DNA of 64,000 bases from Clytia hemisphaerica (lineage: Eukaryota; Cnidaria; Hydrozoa; Leptothecata; Clytiidae). The position numbers were made by a program, and so were the translations under genes. The stretch spans positions 1 to 64,000 of the forward strand of contig CACVBU010000797.1 of the NCBI GenBank assembly GCA_902728285.1, written 5' to 3'. The notes beneath the pieces are model-generated. The model did no database searches, was not told the origin of the DNA, and worked only from the letters and a program-made list of their open reading frames with translations. Of the stretch, positions 54,010-64,000 are shown one piece after another. Within the stretch, counting starts at the first letter, position 1; each line of letters starts with the position of its first letter.

Positions 54010-56119
54010 ATGTAAAGTTAGTTAGGAGCCCCCACCCTTGCTAGCTGCCGGCGAAGCGCGTTAGCGCGAGCGTTGGGTCAAACCAGATTTAAAGGGACAA
54101 ATTTAAAAAAACATCTTTTAATTTATGACCTAGGCATAAGTTTTCTCTTCGCATAATCATAATGGCTTCCAAAAATCAAAATAACAGAAAAATCCCCCGT
54201 CGAAGTGGTATAAATCGATCAACTTCAAGTGATTATATTAAAAGTGTTCTCGTGTTATCAAGCATAATCTTTCCATCTTCTTAAAGTCCATATTTAATGT
54301 AAAATGTATGAGTTGCTGGACTAACGAAATATGTAAACTAAAAACCTTCAATATTCTTGTTTTTTAAATATTTTGATCCAATGTCTGAATCATAATTAGT
54401 TAATAATCAGGCTCAAACAAGCATTCTTGGACACCTAAAATGTCTCAATTTCAATAGCTTTGTCCAAGCTTCCACAGCTTTAAGCTGCAATATTTGTTAT
54501 GGTTTGTTTTGGCCCCCTGGTTAACCATCCCAAGATAAAATCACAATTTATCAGACAATTTTATTCCTGGTGAGTAAGAACAGACTACAAATGCTTTGTT
54601 ATTGCACTCTATCATAGAGTTTCGAGCCTGAATGATGGAGTGAATGCGAGAGTAAACATATATATTACAGAATAAATAACTGTACCGGACAGGACAGTTA
54701 AGACAGTTTGTGTTCTGCCATCAGAATAGGAATACAAAATGCCATGACATAGTGACTCCATATTTCCTCTTCCTGCACGCCCAACTTGCTGACAATAATC
54801 AACTAGGTCATAAGCAGAGCCAAAATTAATGACATGAGTAACATTTTTCATATTAATGCCACAACCTAGCAAACTGGTAGCAATTACGATCTGTAGAGGA
54901 TTATCATCGTCTGCAGTCAAAGCATCTAAGATTCTTTTCTTGTTCTTTTCTGGTGTCATGCTGTGAAAAAGGCTAAAAGCCAGCTTTGATAAATCTTCTG
55001 GTATAGATTGTTTTCGAAATTTTAACATAAACCCATCCAGCCATTTGCAAACTGCGACAAAAAATTATGGATCGTGCAAAGGGAAAATTTCCATTATAAG
55101 ACTAAATAAGGTTTGATAACAGCCACGTGAGAGAATTCAAGTCCCTCTCTTTTATTTTGACAGCTGACAACCTAACATTACGGTGATCAAAATAAGAGCT
55201 AACAGTCCGAAATCGGTTCGAAAGTGAACATGAGTTAACAACTGATTTTGTGAGATCTCCTTCAATGGTTGCACTTTATAAGGCCAAGATTGGTACTTTT
55301 TCTCGTCAAATAGATCGGAAAGAAGAAATTTGGCTGTAAGCTTCTCTAAATGGTTTGTCTGAGGTAGAAGAAGCTACACCCCATGTTACTTTGTTCACTT
55401 CATCTACTACTATGGAAACTAAATTCTCACGAAAAATCTTTGTTGAAAGCATGTTATTCCATTTTTTATTCAACCAGTTCTCAGGTGATCCCAGTATCAA
55501 AGATGCAATTTCATCGTATTTGGTAGTATCTAGTTGAATGGCATTAAGTCCATAGACAGAATTATTAGCTGAAGTTACTTGGTCTTTAATCAACGATATT
55601 AAAGGTGATAAAAAAACCACGAAGGGATTTGGAGGCTGTCCTTCCAACTTTTTGAAAACTGAAGGAATAACCTGGTAAATCACACTTTTTCCAAAATTGG
55701 TTGGCAAAATACAAAGTGTATCAAAGCCCTGATAGATATAAGAAATTGCTGTAAGCTGCTGTTTCTTTATAACATAGCCATTAACTTTCAAACAATCATT
55801 CACTGCCTTTACAAGTTCCATATTTCATAACATTATACATTTCGAGGAGTTGGCCATTTTCTAAATAGTGTTCATAGGTTAAACACGCTATACTTTTATT
55901 TTACTCATTTTGAGATTTCTTATCTTAGTAAGTGTGCCCAGTTTAAATAATTAATAAGCACAGCTTTAGTGGTTATCGAGTCCGGCAATTAAATATTCCG
56001 ATTCAACAGCCAATAGAATTGTTACAATCACGCGCTGGTTTTCTTGTAGTTCTCGACGCCGGTGCTAACGCGCTTCGCCGGCAGCCAGCGAGGGCTGAGT
56101 TACTTAACTAATGTAAAGT
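54010..56119. mobile_element. 2.1 kb inverted-repeat element carrying only a RecQ-like helicase
   Basis: The element runs 54019-56110. Ends start TAGTTA on the left and, in complement, TAGTTAAGTAACTCAGCCC on the right. A strongly shared inner block GCTGCCGGCGAAGCGCGTTA lies at 54043-54063 and in complement at about 56072-56092. ATGTAAAGT flanks it at 54010-54018 and 56111-56119, a 9-bp duplication. The only gene is the RecQ-like helicase on the minus strand. No transposase is seen. Confidence 0.75.
54612..55821 (-). pseudogene. RecQ-like DNA helicase
   Basis: SF2 helicase in one continuous frame with three in-frame stops (about 55308, 55285 and 55110). It starts MELVKAVNDCLKVNGYVIKK. Motif 0/I is QQLTAISYIYQGFDTLCILP then TNFGKSVIYQVIP, so Walker A has N where G is usual. 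VVFLSPLISLIKDQ is motif Ia, and VVDEVNKVTWG is motif II with DEVN for DEVH. After two stops comes SATIEGDLTKSV (motif III). Then come FVAVCKWLDGF, VIATSLLGCGINMKN (motif V) and DYCQQVGRAGRGN (motif VI). It ends at 54612. About 400 codons, shorter than cellular RecQ; no RQC or HRDC domain. RecQ helicases unwind branched DNA. The only gene of its element. Confidence 0.85.
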
Positions 56120-58475
56120 TACCAAGGAAATGAAAATCTAATTGTTACGAAAGTCAGTGTGGCTGAATTGCTTGGATAGCCCCTAATCAGTTCAAATATA
56201 ATATCCTTTCCCAAGATTATAGTTAGTTCTGGTGCTCTAGAGGATGAAAACAAAGAAAAAGGGTATTAAATTTTACAATCCCAAGCATGTCTTGTATATA
56301 TTTTAGGGTTGAAATCGGGCTAGTAAGGGTTATGTTATGTATTGTTATTTAGGGTTTTTAAATTTAGATTTGTTTAGATTTTAACTGTTTCTTGTGGATG
56401 TCTGGAAATGTTAGATTTTGTTTGTCACTCTGGTAAACAGCTGATGTACTATCATATTACTATCTTTGTGTTTGAAGAGAGAAAGTGTCTCATTTAAAGT
56501 TAAATCATGTTGCAAAACCAAATATCACAAACACCATTAACAATGTCCTCTGTGTAATCAATATTTTAGTTACAACCATTTGCTGGGCAGTCCTTGACAA
56601 ATGTGAAGACTTTAACAACAAATTAGTGAATGGGTTTCCCATGGTTCTGCTTTATTTTTTCTATAAACTAATTCAAAGGGTACGTATGTAAATTTCCTGG
56701 ATATCCTAAAAATAAAAATAAAAACACTACAAAAATAACACCTTCAGAAATTTCGTTCTGCAAAGAAGACTTCAGAAATTTGATTACGAAGAATGAGGCT
56801 GAGAATTTAGCACAAATATTAAGTTTAGACTTAGTGAAATTGTGTGGCAGCTGTAACTAGAAATAGTTTAGTTTGTAAAATAAAAAATAATGCTATAAAA
56901 AGTATAAAAAAATTATGTATAATAAGTTAATTCAAAAATAGATACAGAAATATTTGAAAAGTCAACATACCCTGAAATGCGGTTGCCCTTATCAAATATA
57001 GCAGTAAATCAAATGTCAATGACTATTAAATTACTCGAGTGTGTCAATGAGGTGAACTTTCTGGTCTGTAAAATTTAACAAATTTTGCGATTTTCATAAT
57101 GAAGAGTAATGAGCTCAAATTTAAACGTATCAACAAGTTCAGAATATTGTGTAATCAATTTAATGCGAAAATATAACCTTTTAACTGAAGTTTAGGGCAA
57201 ACTCTTTTGTTAAAACTGTCAAAAACCGCGAGTAAACGACCACTGAAGTAAGGTCCCAAAATTGCTGTTTATCAAAAAGTGCAACGACTTGGCCGAGAGT
57301 TAAGGGTAAAAAACAACTGTTTAGGGCGGTCTGCACATAGGGGCACCTGATCTAGGGTCGGGGCTAATTTTAAGGCTTAGATATTTTGTCCAATGAAATT
57401 TCAAAGTCCAGACTTTGATATCCTGTTATTCGAGATAGGGACCATGAAAAAATAGCCCCGACCCACGGTTTGGTCCGCAATTTATCTGGCTTTCAAGAAA
57501 ATCTAAAATGGCTTTTTGATAGCCAATACAATCGCTGCATTTGTGGGTTTAGTGGGAACCATTATTTCTGCTAAAGAAAATTCATGTGATTCGAGGAAGC
57601 ATCAACACTACAGACCAGATAAAGAATGACGTAATGCCCTCTACAAGCCACTGTGATTGGCTGATCGGGAAACAGACGTGGAATCTGATTGGCGTAATAA
57701 ATTTTTTTTTAAGAAGGAGGCGGGGGAGAAAAAACAGACGAAATGTCCCAAAATGAACTTCAAAAATCAAGAAACCTGCAAAAGTTGAAAGGAAAGAAAT
57801 GAATTTCATTCTTCTTGTGAAATATTTTATAGGTCATTCATAGGACAGGGATGTATGTAAACTAGAAGGACTAGATATCAAATTTAGAACAACAAAACAA
57901 GGTGACATTTTGAGACACAATGTACAATATATTTTAAACTTCCTGTTGCTCAAATAAAAAAAATCCAGAAAAAAATGACTCCAAAACCATCTGAAATCCA
58001 TTTTTTCTACATCCTGAAGAAGAAAGAATATAAAGAAATCTAATATAAATCAAGGTTTGTGTCATCATTCCTTAGTGATAACAAAGATACTTTCAATGAG
58101 ACAGGGATGGTTAGCATAAATACCCATCTTTTACTTCCATTCTCTTTATAGACCATAATAGCATAACATAGCATTTTAATCTACTTTCTGCCAGAACAGG
58201 GATATTAAAAAATGAAAAAGCCTCAGCTCATCTGTAGGGAAATTAAATATCTAAAGTGAGGTGAGTGAAGGGGGTTAAGCATTTGCCAGCAAATAATAAT
58301 GAGCTGAGTCAGGCTGGATTCTCCATGAATTTCGACCAATTTCGAGGTGGTAGAGGTTTCACAACTCCTTCTTCAGTTGACAGTGAGAGGATTCTCTTGC
58401 TCTTGTCATCTGCGACTTGAATAATATCAAGAATCCACAACTAATAAAAGTTAACTAACCTTTGTTTTATTGCAG
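56120..58475. other. Gap without recognised gene
   Basis: AT-rich. Contains a 12-bp inverted pair GGGTCGGGGCTA / TAGCCCCGACCC at 57356-57367 and 57454-57465. Short frames (56485-56691, 57582-57809) are not credible. A plus-strand block near 58345-58425 (GGRGFTTPSSVDSERILLLL) is protein-like but unsupported. Confidence 0.35.
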
Positions 58476-58693
58476 TTGGGCTCCAGGGCCCGGTTGTTCA
58501 AAAAGCGATTAAGGCCGCATTAGCTTAATCCCGATTAGCGATTAGCGCCGATTAAGCGGTTGTTCTAAACTCACGAACTTAATCGTGATTAAGAAAAGAT
58601 TGAATCCAGATTAAGAGCCTTAGCGGCTCCAAGCAAACCTTAATCCTGCTCCATAGCAGGATTAAGAGCAGATTAAGATTAAAAACAAGAAAG

Positions 58694-59636
58694 ATGGCGA
58701 ATGTTATGAATCAACACCTTTATGGAAACCTTGGAGGAAATAATCGAAGAAGACGAAGAACGTATCGTCTGAGGAATATTTTGATAGACAACACCTTCTG
58801 TAACGAAGAAATAAGAAATAGATTTCGATTTTCACGACAAGGCATTGCTTTTTTGGCTAATTTGCTGCGAAATGACTTAGTGTTACCAACAAGAAGAAAT
58901 CATGCATTGTCGGTGGAGACCCAAGTTTTGATTGCTCTCAGGTTTTTTGCCTGTGGGAGCTTCCAACAAGTGGTTGGAGACAGTATAGGAGTTGACAAAT
59001 CCACAGTTTCCCGAGTGATCCCAAAATTCTGCCAAGCATTGAATGCAAAAAAAAAGACAATTTATAAAATTTCCGACAACAAACGAGGAAAAAAGAATCA
59101 TAAAACAGGGCTTTTAAGAGATGTCTTGTTTCCCTAGTGTGGTTGGTTGTATTGATTGCATCCATGTTAGAATCTCATGCCCCAATGAAGATGAGAGAGA
59201 TTATATAAATCGCAAAAGCTATCACTCAATCAATGTTCAAGGTGTTTCAGACCACAAGTACAGATTTATCGATGTTGATGCATCTTCGCCTGGTTCAACG
59301 CATGACTCTTTTATTTTTACAGCTTCTCGTTTGAGTAACTATCTCGACACAAATCATCGATCTATTGAAGATGATCTTTTGCTTGGTGATTCGGGATATG
59401 CCCTATCTAGCTATTTACTAACCCCACATGACAATCCTGTCACTCGTCAAGAAAGAAGATTCAATAGGAGCCAAAAATGTGCTCGAAGTTCTGTTGAGAG
59501 AAGTTTTGGTTTACTGAAGAGAAGATTTCCAGCATTGAAGAAGACATTGAAAATGGCGATGATGAATTTGAGGCTCTACCCTATCCAGGCAACCCTGCCC
59601 ACTACAGATATAGAGACACTGTTCAAAACCACATAA
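58694..59636 (+). pseudogene. HARBI1-like transposase, nearly intact DDE
   Basis: 58694-59137 encodes MANVMNQHLYGNLGG and the N-terminal helical region (IALRFFACGSFQQVVGDSIG, VDKSTVSRVI). An indel in the A run near 59050 and a TAA near 59119 break the frame. 59121-59636 then carries the catalytic core: D12 in GCIDCIHVRI, RDYINRKSYHSINVQG, PGSTHDSFIF, D90 in LLLGDSGYALSSYLL, E126 in ARSSVERSFGLLKRRF. After FPAL the expected LHN segment is missing and another frame carries EEDIENGDDEFEALP to about 59650, so there is also a deletion. Cut-and-paste transposase; inactive here, although all three acidic residues survive. Confidence 0.9.
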
Positions 59637-60169
59637 CAAACACTTTTTTTTAAGATATCGAAACCAATATCAAGTTCATATTATCTATCGTTTATAAGTT
59701 ATAAATTCACAAGTTTGGCCTCCTCTCAAAGTAAATAAATATTATTTACAGTAAATACAAAGTTTATAAGTTTTTATATACATAAACAAAAAAAGCAACA
59801 GCAAGACCACCACCATCCAACTCCTAAGTTTTCCTTACATTTTGTTTGTTTTTGTGCGCCTATTTTTGAGAAAAGAATTCAGACAAAAAATAAACATTCA
59901 AAAAATGAGATTCGAATCCATTGTTTTTTCTCAGTCATTGACGTTTTTATCAAAAATTCTAAGGAATTCCTTTGTTTTTTGTTAGAGAAGAATGAGAAGG
60001 AACAAAATAACAATAGAATTTAAGAATAGGCTCATTCGAAATTGTAGAATGCTCGAAAGTTGGAAAGTGTTCATTCAAAAACATTTTAAAATAAGTTGGA
60101 GATCTGGTTGGTGGTGGCTTGCTTTGGTTGCTTGCTATTAATTTTTATTGTGATTTGTGAAAGATTGTT

Positions 60170-61491
60170 TTATTCTTCAATGGGATTTTCAACATCTGGT
60201 TCAAACCCGGGGGGGTACTAGGGTTGCAAGCTGACGGGGGGTGCCGCCCGACTTTCGAACTTTGGACCCTTACCGGGACTAAAAAGGAGAAAACAAAGGA
60301 AAATTTTGGGAATTTTACGACCCTTAGCGGGACTAATTTGACCAATTTTGATCAAATTTCGATCTTTCCGGGGGTAAAAAGTTGAAGTTTTCCTATTTCT
60401 CCGACCCTTAGTGGGACTGAAATTTGATTTTCTGATTTTTCCGACTTTGGAAGTCCAAAAAAGGTACCCTTAAGGGCGGCACATACCGTACCCTCCATTT
60501 GCCTAAGTACCCCCCCCCCGGGCGTTCAACATATAAAATGTTTCCTTTCATCAAACTGATTTCAAGCTGCAATTTTTCTTTTTGGAGGGTTAGAATTTCG
60601 TCTGCTCGTCGAAGGTTTCTCTCTTTCAAAAGAAGGTTTTTGTTTCTGAGGCGTTCCCCTTTCAGACGAGTCTTTTGTATTGCAAGTTCTTGAAGAAGAC
60701 ATTTTTTCTGAATTTTCTTATTCGCAGTTAGCGTCGAGCGTTTGATTAATGACTTCCCTTGTTTGGGTGCTGTGGCTTTTTGTTTTCCTTTCGTAGTTTT
60801 TTGAATTGTTTCGTTGGTTTCATCTTGAGGACCCATAAGAGCGGTCGATGAAAGCATTGGGTCTGCTGATACCTCACTCATCATTGACGTTGAATAAGAT
60901 CCGATTTCTGTAAAAATAAATAATTAGGAAATTATCATCTTAGAATTATAATTAGCTGATTGCTTCATTAGTGTCTTGTTTTCCGGTGGGTGGGAGTAGA
61001 GAAAGACAGCAAGGATAATAAGTATCACACCAGAAAGATCATCAGCAAGTGTACTGAAAAAAATAACAAGGAAATTTACCAGTTTCATGTGCGTTTGTTG
61101 CAAAACCATGAAGGCCCTCAAAAGAGGGACGCCCTTCGAATAAACTCATAATTCTCTGGTCTGATGAAGATGGTTCTTTTGGTGGAGGACCACCACCAGT
61201 GCCATTTTGATGTCCCTTGAATTTATTATAGGCCAGCTTTGCTTCAGATTTAATGTTTTTAAATTTGTTTTGTATACTAGCAATCGTACGAGGGGTTACC
61301 CCAACAGCATTAACGTTGCTGGCTATTTTTTGCCATGATTCGTTCTTGTTTTGTTGTGTTAGAGCATTTGAAAATTTTCCTTCAAGGATATCTTTGAATT
61401 CTTCGTGTGAGTCTAGTAGGACTCGTGTTTCATCTGCTGAAAAGTTCGGTTTTCTTGTGAACTTTGGTTTCTTCTCATTTACATTCTCCAT
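60170..61491 (-). pseudogene. Myb/SANT-like protein of the Harbinger element, split by a MITE
   Basis: Exon 1 (61491-61080) starts MENVNEKKPKF. It carries a Myb/SANT-like domain (NFSADETRVLLDSHEEF, ESWQKIASNVNAVGVTPRTI, IQNKFKNIKSEAKLAYNKF) and the common TGGGPPPKEPSS tail, ending G|GTAAAT. Exon 2 (acceptor TATTTTTACAG, from 60907) encodes MMSEVSADPMLSSTALMG and a long coiled coil to NILYVE. There the GC-ended MITE 60205-60523 interrupts it. Without the MITE and one GTTCAA copy, the frame ends PDVENPIEE with a stop at 60170-60172. Expected to bind the element ends and import the transposase. Apart from the MITE I see no break. Confidence 0.8.
60199..60529. mobile_element. GC-ended MITE, copy 3, complete
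   Basis: Starts ACCCGGGGGGGTACTAGGGT and ends AAGTACCCCCCCCCCGGGC. GTTCAA is on both sides (60199-60204 and 60524-60529). The interior has three diverged copies of GACCCTTANCGGGACT (near 60262, 60320 and 60400). Inserted into the last exon of the Harbinger Myb-like gene. Confidence 0.85.
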
Positions 61492-61889
61492 TTTTATTTG
61501 AGTTTTGGTGATTTTAGAATTTTTGTTTGTTTTGTTTTTGTTTTTGTTTTGGAAACGAGGGAAAACCCCGGCGCATTCGATTTTGCTCGAATTGCGCTTC
61601 AAGGTCTTTTTTTCGGGGAAACCCCTCGGATTAGTAAATGAAGCTTTGAACAACGCTATCAAGTCGTAGGATTAACAAATCGGAAATTAATCACGATTAG
61701 TGGTAATCGGCTCTTAATCTAATCCTAATCTAATCGCTTTTTGAACAACCGGGCCCAGCAGCTCCAGCACGCATTTCTCAAATTCAAAAACATCTCAAAA
61801 CTGAAGAAAGCTTGGTTTCTTCTTCTTCCCATCTTCTTCGTTCTTAAATTGCACTAACACCCCCGAAGTCACTCCTATGATCTGGCCTA

Positions 61890-62310
61890 CGTCATGTGCC
61901 GCGCTTAAGGGTGGGGTTTTTCAGCATCCCAAAATGCACTGTAAGGGTGTGTTTCTGTGAGATTGCACTGCAAGGGTCGAATTTTAAAACAAATTCAAAA
62001 TGATTAATAAAAAGAAAGGTTTTTACTTCTTCTTTGTTTGAAAAAGTTTCTATTGTCTGATAATTACAGCTAACGAGAATAATTTTCTCAGTTTTTCTTT
62101 GAAACAGAAAATTTCCCAAGCTTCTTTTTTCACACAGATTTACAGCTGAAAAATATAGTGCACTAAAAGGGTTGGGTAAATCATGAGAAAATGCACTGAA
62201 AGGGCACCTTTTCAGTCATATTAAACTGCACTGTAAGGGTACGATTTTGAAAAGCAGATTTTGCGCGGCACATATCGTCGTTTCGAAATCGAGTGCCCCC
62301 CCCCGGGCAC
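61890..62310. repeat. Repeat with TGCACTGNAAGGG units
   Basis: TGCACTGTAAGGG-like words recur at about 61936, 61966, 62158, 62193 and 62229. The right end is GAGTGCCCCCCCCCGGGCAC, resembling the terminus of the GC-ended MITEs. Probably another non-autonomous family built from internal short repeats. Confidence 0.6.
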
Positions 62311-63443
62311 TAACATCATCATCATCATTGACAACACCAAAAAAAATCTAAAGCTTTTTGGGGAATAAAATAAAGAATTGTAAACAACAAAGAAGTGAAG
62401 AAAAATCAAAACTGAAGCTATAACTTGGGCAAAAATAATGCCCTCCGAATAAACTTGTGCATCCAAAATGTATGTGTTTCCTGATAATTCTTTAAAAGAA
62501 AATACATTTCGACTCTGTTTCATGAAAAGAATATACAACATTTAGAAAAAGAAAATATCAGAGTCCTTCCCCTCTCAGAAAAAAAGATTTCAATGATTTC
62601 GAAAGATCAAGAGAAAAATAACATTTTCCAGACTGTCCAGATTGAATGTACTTACTAAAATAAATTGTTTCGAAACATTCGAGAACATTTGCGCGCTCGT
62701 TTGAACACTCAAAAACATTCGATTTTCAAAGCGCTGTGATGTGTTAACTCGTGAATGTCCAGTTGGGCAGCAATAACAATGAAATTATTATCAGCAGTTA
62801 AATATTAAAAATTTGAAGAGTTGATTGCAGGCATGATTCTTCTCCAAGTGCAAAATTGATAAGTTCAATCATGAGTAATTACTTTGTCCATTATACATAT
62901 TTTTCCAAATTAACTGTTTGAACTGAAAAAAAAAAACACAAAAAAAACAAATATGTAAGATACAAAATACAGCTACAGGGCTGGGAAATTATACTAAGGG
63001 TAATTTTGGTTATGGCATAAAAATTTCTTACTCATGTCAACTGTGGTGTTGTCCAATAATCAACAGTGCTGTCATAGCAATCATGTTATCATTCATATAA
63101 CATAATATCATGTTGAACATTATACAAATGTGATTATACACACGAAAATGAGCCAATACTCATGTCCTTTTAATATGATCGCATGACAAAATAATATATA
63201 AACAATAACATTGTCCAGACCAGATTATTGCTTTAACAGAACTACAATGGGAAAAAAACTACTTTTAAGTTTAAGATTTTTTTTTTCTTTTTTTAATTTA
63301 TAAGTAATGACACGAGCATAGAATACAAACACTAAAAGGTTCCAGCCCTCCCGCAAAAAAACCGCTAGATTATACCGCCAGGAGAGAGGAACCTTATAAA
63401 ATGAAAAACGAGAAGAAAAAAACAATAGAAAACTTAGGCAAAA
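62311..63443. other. Gap and 3' untranslated region of the non-LTR element
   Basis: 62311-63150 has no gene. From about 63443 down to about 63220 the sequence is likely the 3' UTR of the retrotransposon whose stop is at 63444. A poly-A/poly-T tail is not distinct. Confidence 0.35.
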
Positions 63444-64000
63444 TTAAACAAAAAACAAACTAAATGAGCATTGTGAACAATCAAAACAACGGACCTCGAA
63501 TCGACCGGTATCTTGGATAAATTTTACGGTTATACTTATTATATCATGATTTAGGTTGTTACTAAAATTCGAATCCCCAAAGAGAAGTATTCTGGAAAGT
63601 ATTCTTGGGTTAAAAGGTAACAAGCATATGTCAAGTTGAAGAAGGCTGTCAAACATTACATGTCTATCATCGGTGAAATCAAAGCAATGCATCAGAAAAT
63701 GCTGAGTAGTTACGATAGAGTTATTTCGACAGCTGCAAAAAGGATCAACTGTGTCTGCAAAATTGTGTTTGAATTTATGTTCCCGAAGATGACTGAAGTC
63801 GACCCTTAAACGGTTAAGTAGAACCTTACCTCTATTGTTATCAAGTCTGAAAACCGAATTGGCATTGGGTTTTAAGAATCTGAGTATCGCGGTTTTGAAA
63901 AGAGAGATTGAAGGAAGATTTCGTATGTTCTCGTCCAGGTTATTCCACTCACTGATACAAAAAGGAAAAAAGGAAGCACGATATCGTTCAGTTCGACAAA
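63444..64000 (-). CDS. Non-LTR retrotransposon ORF2, C-terminal part, running off the window
   Basis: The minus-strand frame is open from the window edge to a stop at 63444-63446. It reads RTERYRASFFPFCISEWNNL, then NIRNLPSISLFKTAILRFL, LNRLRVDFSHLREHKFKHNF, DPFCSCRNNSIVTTQHFLMH and ILLFGDSNFSNNLNHDI. It is clearly related to the fragment at 8270-8985, with an extra C-terminal extension (CFDCSQCSFSLFFV). No break is seen in this part, so the element may be more recent than the 8.3 kb copy. The polymerase core would lie beyond 64000. Confidence 0.85.
   Translation of the reverse strand, partial: CRTERYRASFFPFCISEWNNLDENIRNLPSISLFKTAILRFLKPNANSVFRLDNNRGKVLLNRLRVDFSHLREHKFKHNFADTVDPFCSCRNNSIVTTQHFLMHCFDFTDDRHVMFDSLLQLDICLLPFNPRILSRILLFGDSNFSNNLNHDIISITVKFIQDTGRFEVRCFDCSQCSFSLFFV

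Larger units (their letters stand above)
58484..61758. mobile_element. PIF/Harbinger element, 3.27 kb, CAG duplication
   Basis: The element runs 58487-61755. It starts GGCCCGGTTGTTCAAAAAGC and continues GATTA; the right end is its exact complement. CAG flanks it at 58484-58486 and 61756-61758. Subterminal DNA repeats GATTA/TAATC words (58507-58680 and 61690-61735), likely binding sites for the element's own proteins. It encodes a HARBI1-like transposase (+) and a Myb/SANT-like protein (-), convergently arranged. Confidence 0.9.
58476..61847 (+). pseudogene. Candidate exon split by a Harbinger insertion
   Basis: An acceptor TTTGTTTTATTGCAG ends at 58475. Exon sequence continues to the CAG at 58484-58486. 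Removing the Harbinger element and one CAG joins it to 61759 and gives WAPAAPARISQIQKHLKTEE with a stop at 61845-61847. The frame is open across the junction for about 33 codons. It is the 3' exon of an unidentified + strand gene; upstream exons were not found. Confidence 0.35.

Noticed and set aside
58883..59165. Minus-strand frames
   Set aside because: Antisense of the HARBI1-like transposase.

Overview
The window reads as AT-rich genomic DNA from an invertebrate animal, most likely a cnidarian and less likely another marine invertebrate. Spliced genes with GT..AG introns, and the mix of PIF/Harbinger, ISL2EU-type, Academ-like, KDZ-like, hAT, Helitron, Penelope and non-LTR elements, point that way. 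The species is an inference. I see no bacterial operon, no CRISPR array, no rRNA or tRNA gene, and no intact ordinary host gene. Nearly everything recognisable is transposable-element DNA in several states of decay, often inserted one element inside another.

Layout: (i) 0.4-4.3 kb holds a decayed PIF/Harbinger element: transposase remnants on +, a Myb/SANT-like partner gene on -, and a foldback element of about 530 bp. (ii) 5.3-21 kb is a three-layer nest. A minus-strand MULE-like transposase gene (FLYWCH-like finger, DDE-like core, PHD finger) is cut by a 10 kb ISL2EU-type transposon (9493-19483, TA duplication). Further downstream it is cut by a 3.7 kb Harbinger element (5337-9043, TAA duplication). 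The 10 kb element carries a + strand SWIM-YqaJ-PHD gene and a - strand THAP-DDE transposase gene. It has itself received a rearranged Penelope-like retroelement with two hammerhead-like motifs, a 166 bp MITE and a palindrome. The Harbinger carries a MADF gene, a truncated transposase, a GC-ended MITE and a non-LTR tail. (iii) 21.1-22.8 kb is a second unknown minus-strand gene, interrupted by a 716 bp inverted-repeat element flanked by 7-bp repeats.

(iv) 24.25-40.0 kb is bounded by inverted repeats of about 320 bp. Its right part is a multi-exon + gene with a FEN1/XPG-like nuclease region and a Cys-rich tail, resembling the nuclease-bearing Academ class. Its left part contains a complete but broken Helitron Rep-helicase frame, and a small two-exon gene lies between them. 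(v) 41-46 kb has a tandem repeat, two GC-rich dispersed repeats, an unrecognised spliced + gene remnant, and the N-terminal half of a KDZ-like transposase on -. (vi) 47.16-52.96 kb is a hAT element (TTF/ZMYM1-like transposase) with a 5-bp flanking repeat. (vii) 54.02-56.11 kb is a compact 2.1 kb inverted-repeat element with a 9-bp flanking duplication whose only gene is a RecQ-like helicase. (viii) 58.49-61.76 kb is another Harbinger with a CAG duplication: HARBI1-like transposase on + and Myb/SANT gene on -. It sits inside a candidate exon, and its Myb gene is broken by a GC-ended MITE. (ix) 63.4-64.0 kb is the 3' end of a non-LTR retrotransposon of the same family as the fragment at 8.3-9.0 kb.

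The genes belong to separate parasitic elements rather than one pathway. Harbinger elements pair a DDE transposase with a MADF or Myb DNA-binding partner. The ISL2EU-type element pairs a THAP-DDE transposase with a YqaJ nuclease. The Helitron joins Rep and helicase. In several places, removing an inserted element together with one duplication copy lets the interrupted frame read through, which fixes the order of insertion.
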